This document shows positions 7,097-8,208 of a DNA stretch of 8,208 nucleotides, piece by piece. The translations under genes and the position numbers were made by a program. The notes beneath the pieces were generated by a model. It did not search any database and was not told the origin of the DNA. It worked only from the letters and a program-made list of their open reading frames with translations. Positions within the stretch are counted from its first letter, which is position 1. Every line of letters starts with the position of its first letter. Location of the stretch: assembly GCA_927798255.1 (NCBI GenBank), contig CAKMMH010000074.1:1-8208 (forward strand), written 5' to 3'. This DNA comes from an uncultured bacterium (lineage in GTDB: Bacteria; Bdellovibrionota_C; UBA2361; CAKMMH01).

Positions 7097-8208
7097 ATGA
7101 AATCTACAAAAAATGGTTATACCTTTCTAGAATTCGCTATTACCCTACCTTTAACAATGTTAGTTTTATTTGGTATAACAGATATTATGCGAGTGCTTAG
7201 TGCGCAGACAGCAGTTGATAGCGCAACCGAAGCAGCACTTCGTTGCCTTTCACCAATAAACGGTGAATGTAGTAACAATAAAAAAGACTCATATGTTAAA
7301 AAGTTTGATGTATATGAATTAGAACAAATAAATCAATATATAGCAGATGGTTATACTTTTAATGCAACAGCAAATACAATAAGCACAAAAGTACACGAGT
7401 CAGTAGCTACTGCACAAGTTTTAGATAAGGGATATGTAGAAGTAAAACCTTTCTCTACTACATTCAAAGAATTATCGTATCCTGCAGATTTCAACATAAA
7501 CTATTACTTAATGACAAAAAGCTTACCAAAAATTTTATTAAAAGAGGGACAATCTTTAGATTCTCAAGAATTTGTTCTTAAGAGAGAAACAGGGACAGAA
7601 TATGAACCAACAATTACCAGAGACAAAAGTTTCACTCTTAGTTTAAACAGCAACGACACTGAATCTTCCGAAGAGTTCGTTCAGTTTAAAATAGAACGTC
7701 CCTTTGATTGTAACGAGAATATTCCTTGTTATGTTTCTGAAAATATTGACAAATCAAATGCTGAAAATAATAAAAAATATAACAAAACCTGCGATCTTGC
7801 ATTCAAGTGGAAAGCTAACGATAAATATGGCCCAGATGGCAATAGTAATAAAGTCACATACAAAGATAGATCAATGACATGTGAAACGACACCTATTGTA
7901 CTTTTCATAAAGGGTACAGCAGACATTCAAGGTAGAGATAACGCAAAAGTCGAGATTGATTTATGTGATGAAAATGGAGTTTTAATTAGAAAATTAGGAG
8001 GACGCGCATTTGATGCAAATTCGAATGCTTCTTTCGTAGCAAGAGGCGCAGAGTATGAAAATTACTCAAAAACATTACAAGAGATTTATGGAAACGCTGA
8101 GATTACATATCACCAGGCAATTCAAATTGACTACAATAAAAAGTATAAAATCAAATTTAAACTTTTTAGAACAAATAAACATAATCAACAAGATAGTGTT
8201 AAATGGAA
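7097..8208 (+). CDS. TadE-like pseudopilin with long C-terminal domain, 3'-truncated
   Basis: The frame from ATG 7097 stays open to the window end: 370 residues with no stop seen. The N-terminus is a short prepilin-type leader, MKSTKNG, followed by YTFLEFAITLPLTMLVLFGI. It has Gly7 before the cut and Glu12 at +5, then a hydrophobic helix to about residue 31 and a DSATEAALR amphipathic run. This is the TadE/TadG pattern processed by a dedicated prepilin peptidase and placed in the inner membrane with the tight-adherence (Flp) pilus machine. Classical TadE proteins are under about 200 residues, so this one is unusually long. Residues 110-370 look beta-rich, with alternating hydrophobic strands such as TPIVLFIKGTADIQG and AKVEIDL, and carry cysteines at 205, 211, 232, 262 and 290 in addition to 50 and 58, possibly in disulfides. 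No other tad gene is visible, so function in a Tad pilus is inferred from the N-terminus alone. Confidence 0.85.
   Translation, partial: MKSTKNGYTFLEFAITLPLTMLVLFGITDIMRVLSAQTAVDSATEAALRCLSPINGECSNNKKDSYVKKFDVYELEQINQYIADGYTFNATANTISTKVHESVATAQVLDKGYVEVKPFSTTFKELSYPADFNINYYLMTKSLPKILLKEGQSLDSQEFVLKRETGTEYEPTITRDKSFTLSLNSNDTESSEEFVQFKIERPFDCNENIPCYVSENIDKSNAENNKKYNKTCDLAFKWKANDKYGPDGNSNKVTYKDRSMTCETTPIVLFIKGTADIQGRDNAKVEIDLCDENGVLIRKLGGRAFDANSNASFVARGAEYENYSKTLQEIYGNAEITYHQAIQIDYNKKYKIKFKLFRTNKHNQQDSVKW

Noticed and set aside
7729..7926. Minus-strand 65-residue ORF opposite the TadE-like gene
   Set aside because: It lies fully inside the open TadE-like frame and has no ribosome binding site or recognisable features.
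1..8208. CRISPR array, tRNA, rRNA, transposase or phage genes
   Set aside because: I looked for spaced direct repeats, cloverleaf arms and transposase motifs and saw none; the only repeat structures are the inverted-repeat element, the short palindromes and a 14-bp in-gene duplication.

Overview
The window is AT-rich chromosomal DNA from a Gram-negative-type bacterium. It encodes a lipobox lipoprotein, a signal-bearing DUF192 protein and a Tad-type pseudopilin. The RsmE C-terminal motif (RILRVEVA) and the TadE/DUF192 content would suit an AT-rich alphaproteobacterium, possibly host-associated or gut-dwelling. That placement is inference; no rRNA or tRNA gene is present to fix it. The standard bacterial code reads cleanly throughout.

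Layout. (1) From the left edge to 2234, plus strand: the C-terminal 743 residues of a large, highly helical protein whose start lies outside the window. Its helices fall into units that resemble annexin repeats but lack the usual calcium-binding loop. (2) 2255-2300: a 12-bp perfect stem with A/T tracts on both sides, serving as a shared terminator for two convergent genes. (3) 4749 down to 2323, minus strand: a membrane-bound proton-pumping pyrophosphatase of a divergent type, carrying the lysine that marks K+ independence and an N-terminal signal-like segment. (4) 4750-5173: a 424-bp gene-free stretch with a probable hppA promoter and a 128-bp element bounded by 21-nt inverted repeats. (5) 6962 down to 5174, minus strand: three closely spaced genes, DUF192 protein, Cys/Met-rich lipoprotein and rsmE, separated by 28 and 24 bp, probably one transcript. 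(6) 6963-7096: a very AT-rich divergent intergenic region with two copies of a 10-bp palindrome. (7) 7097 to the right edge, plus strand: a TadE-like pseudopilin with a long extracytoplasmic C-terminal part, truncated by the window end.

How the genes fit together. HppA uses the pyrophosphate released by biosynthesis to energise the membrane. RsmE methylates 16S rRNA. The DUF192 protein and the Cys/Met-rich lipoprotein are both exported and probably co-transcribed, so a shared envelope role (metal handling or thiol chemistry) is plausible but unproven. The TadE-like gene probably begins a separate pilus-related or surface-protein unit. Most of the window is ordinary core or near-core content. 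The least explained items are the annexin-like repeat protein, the Cys-rich lipoprotein and the inverted-repeat element.
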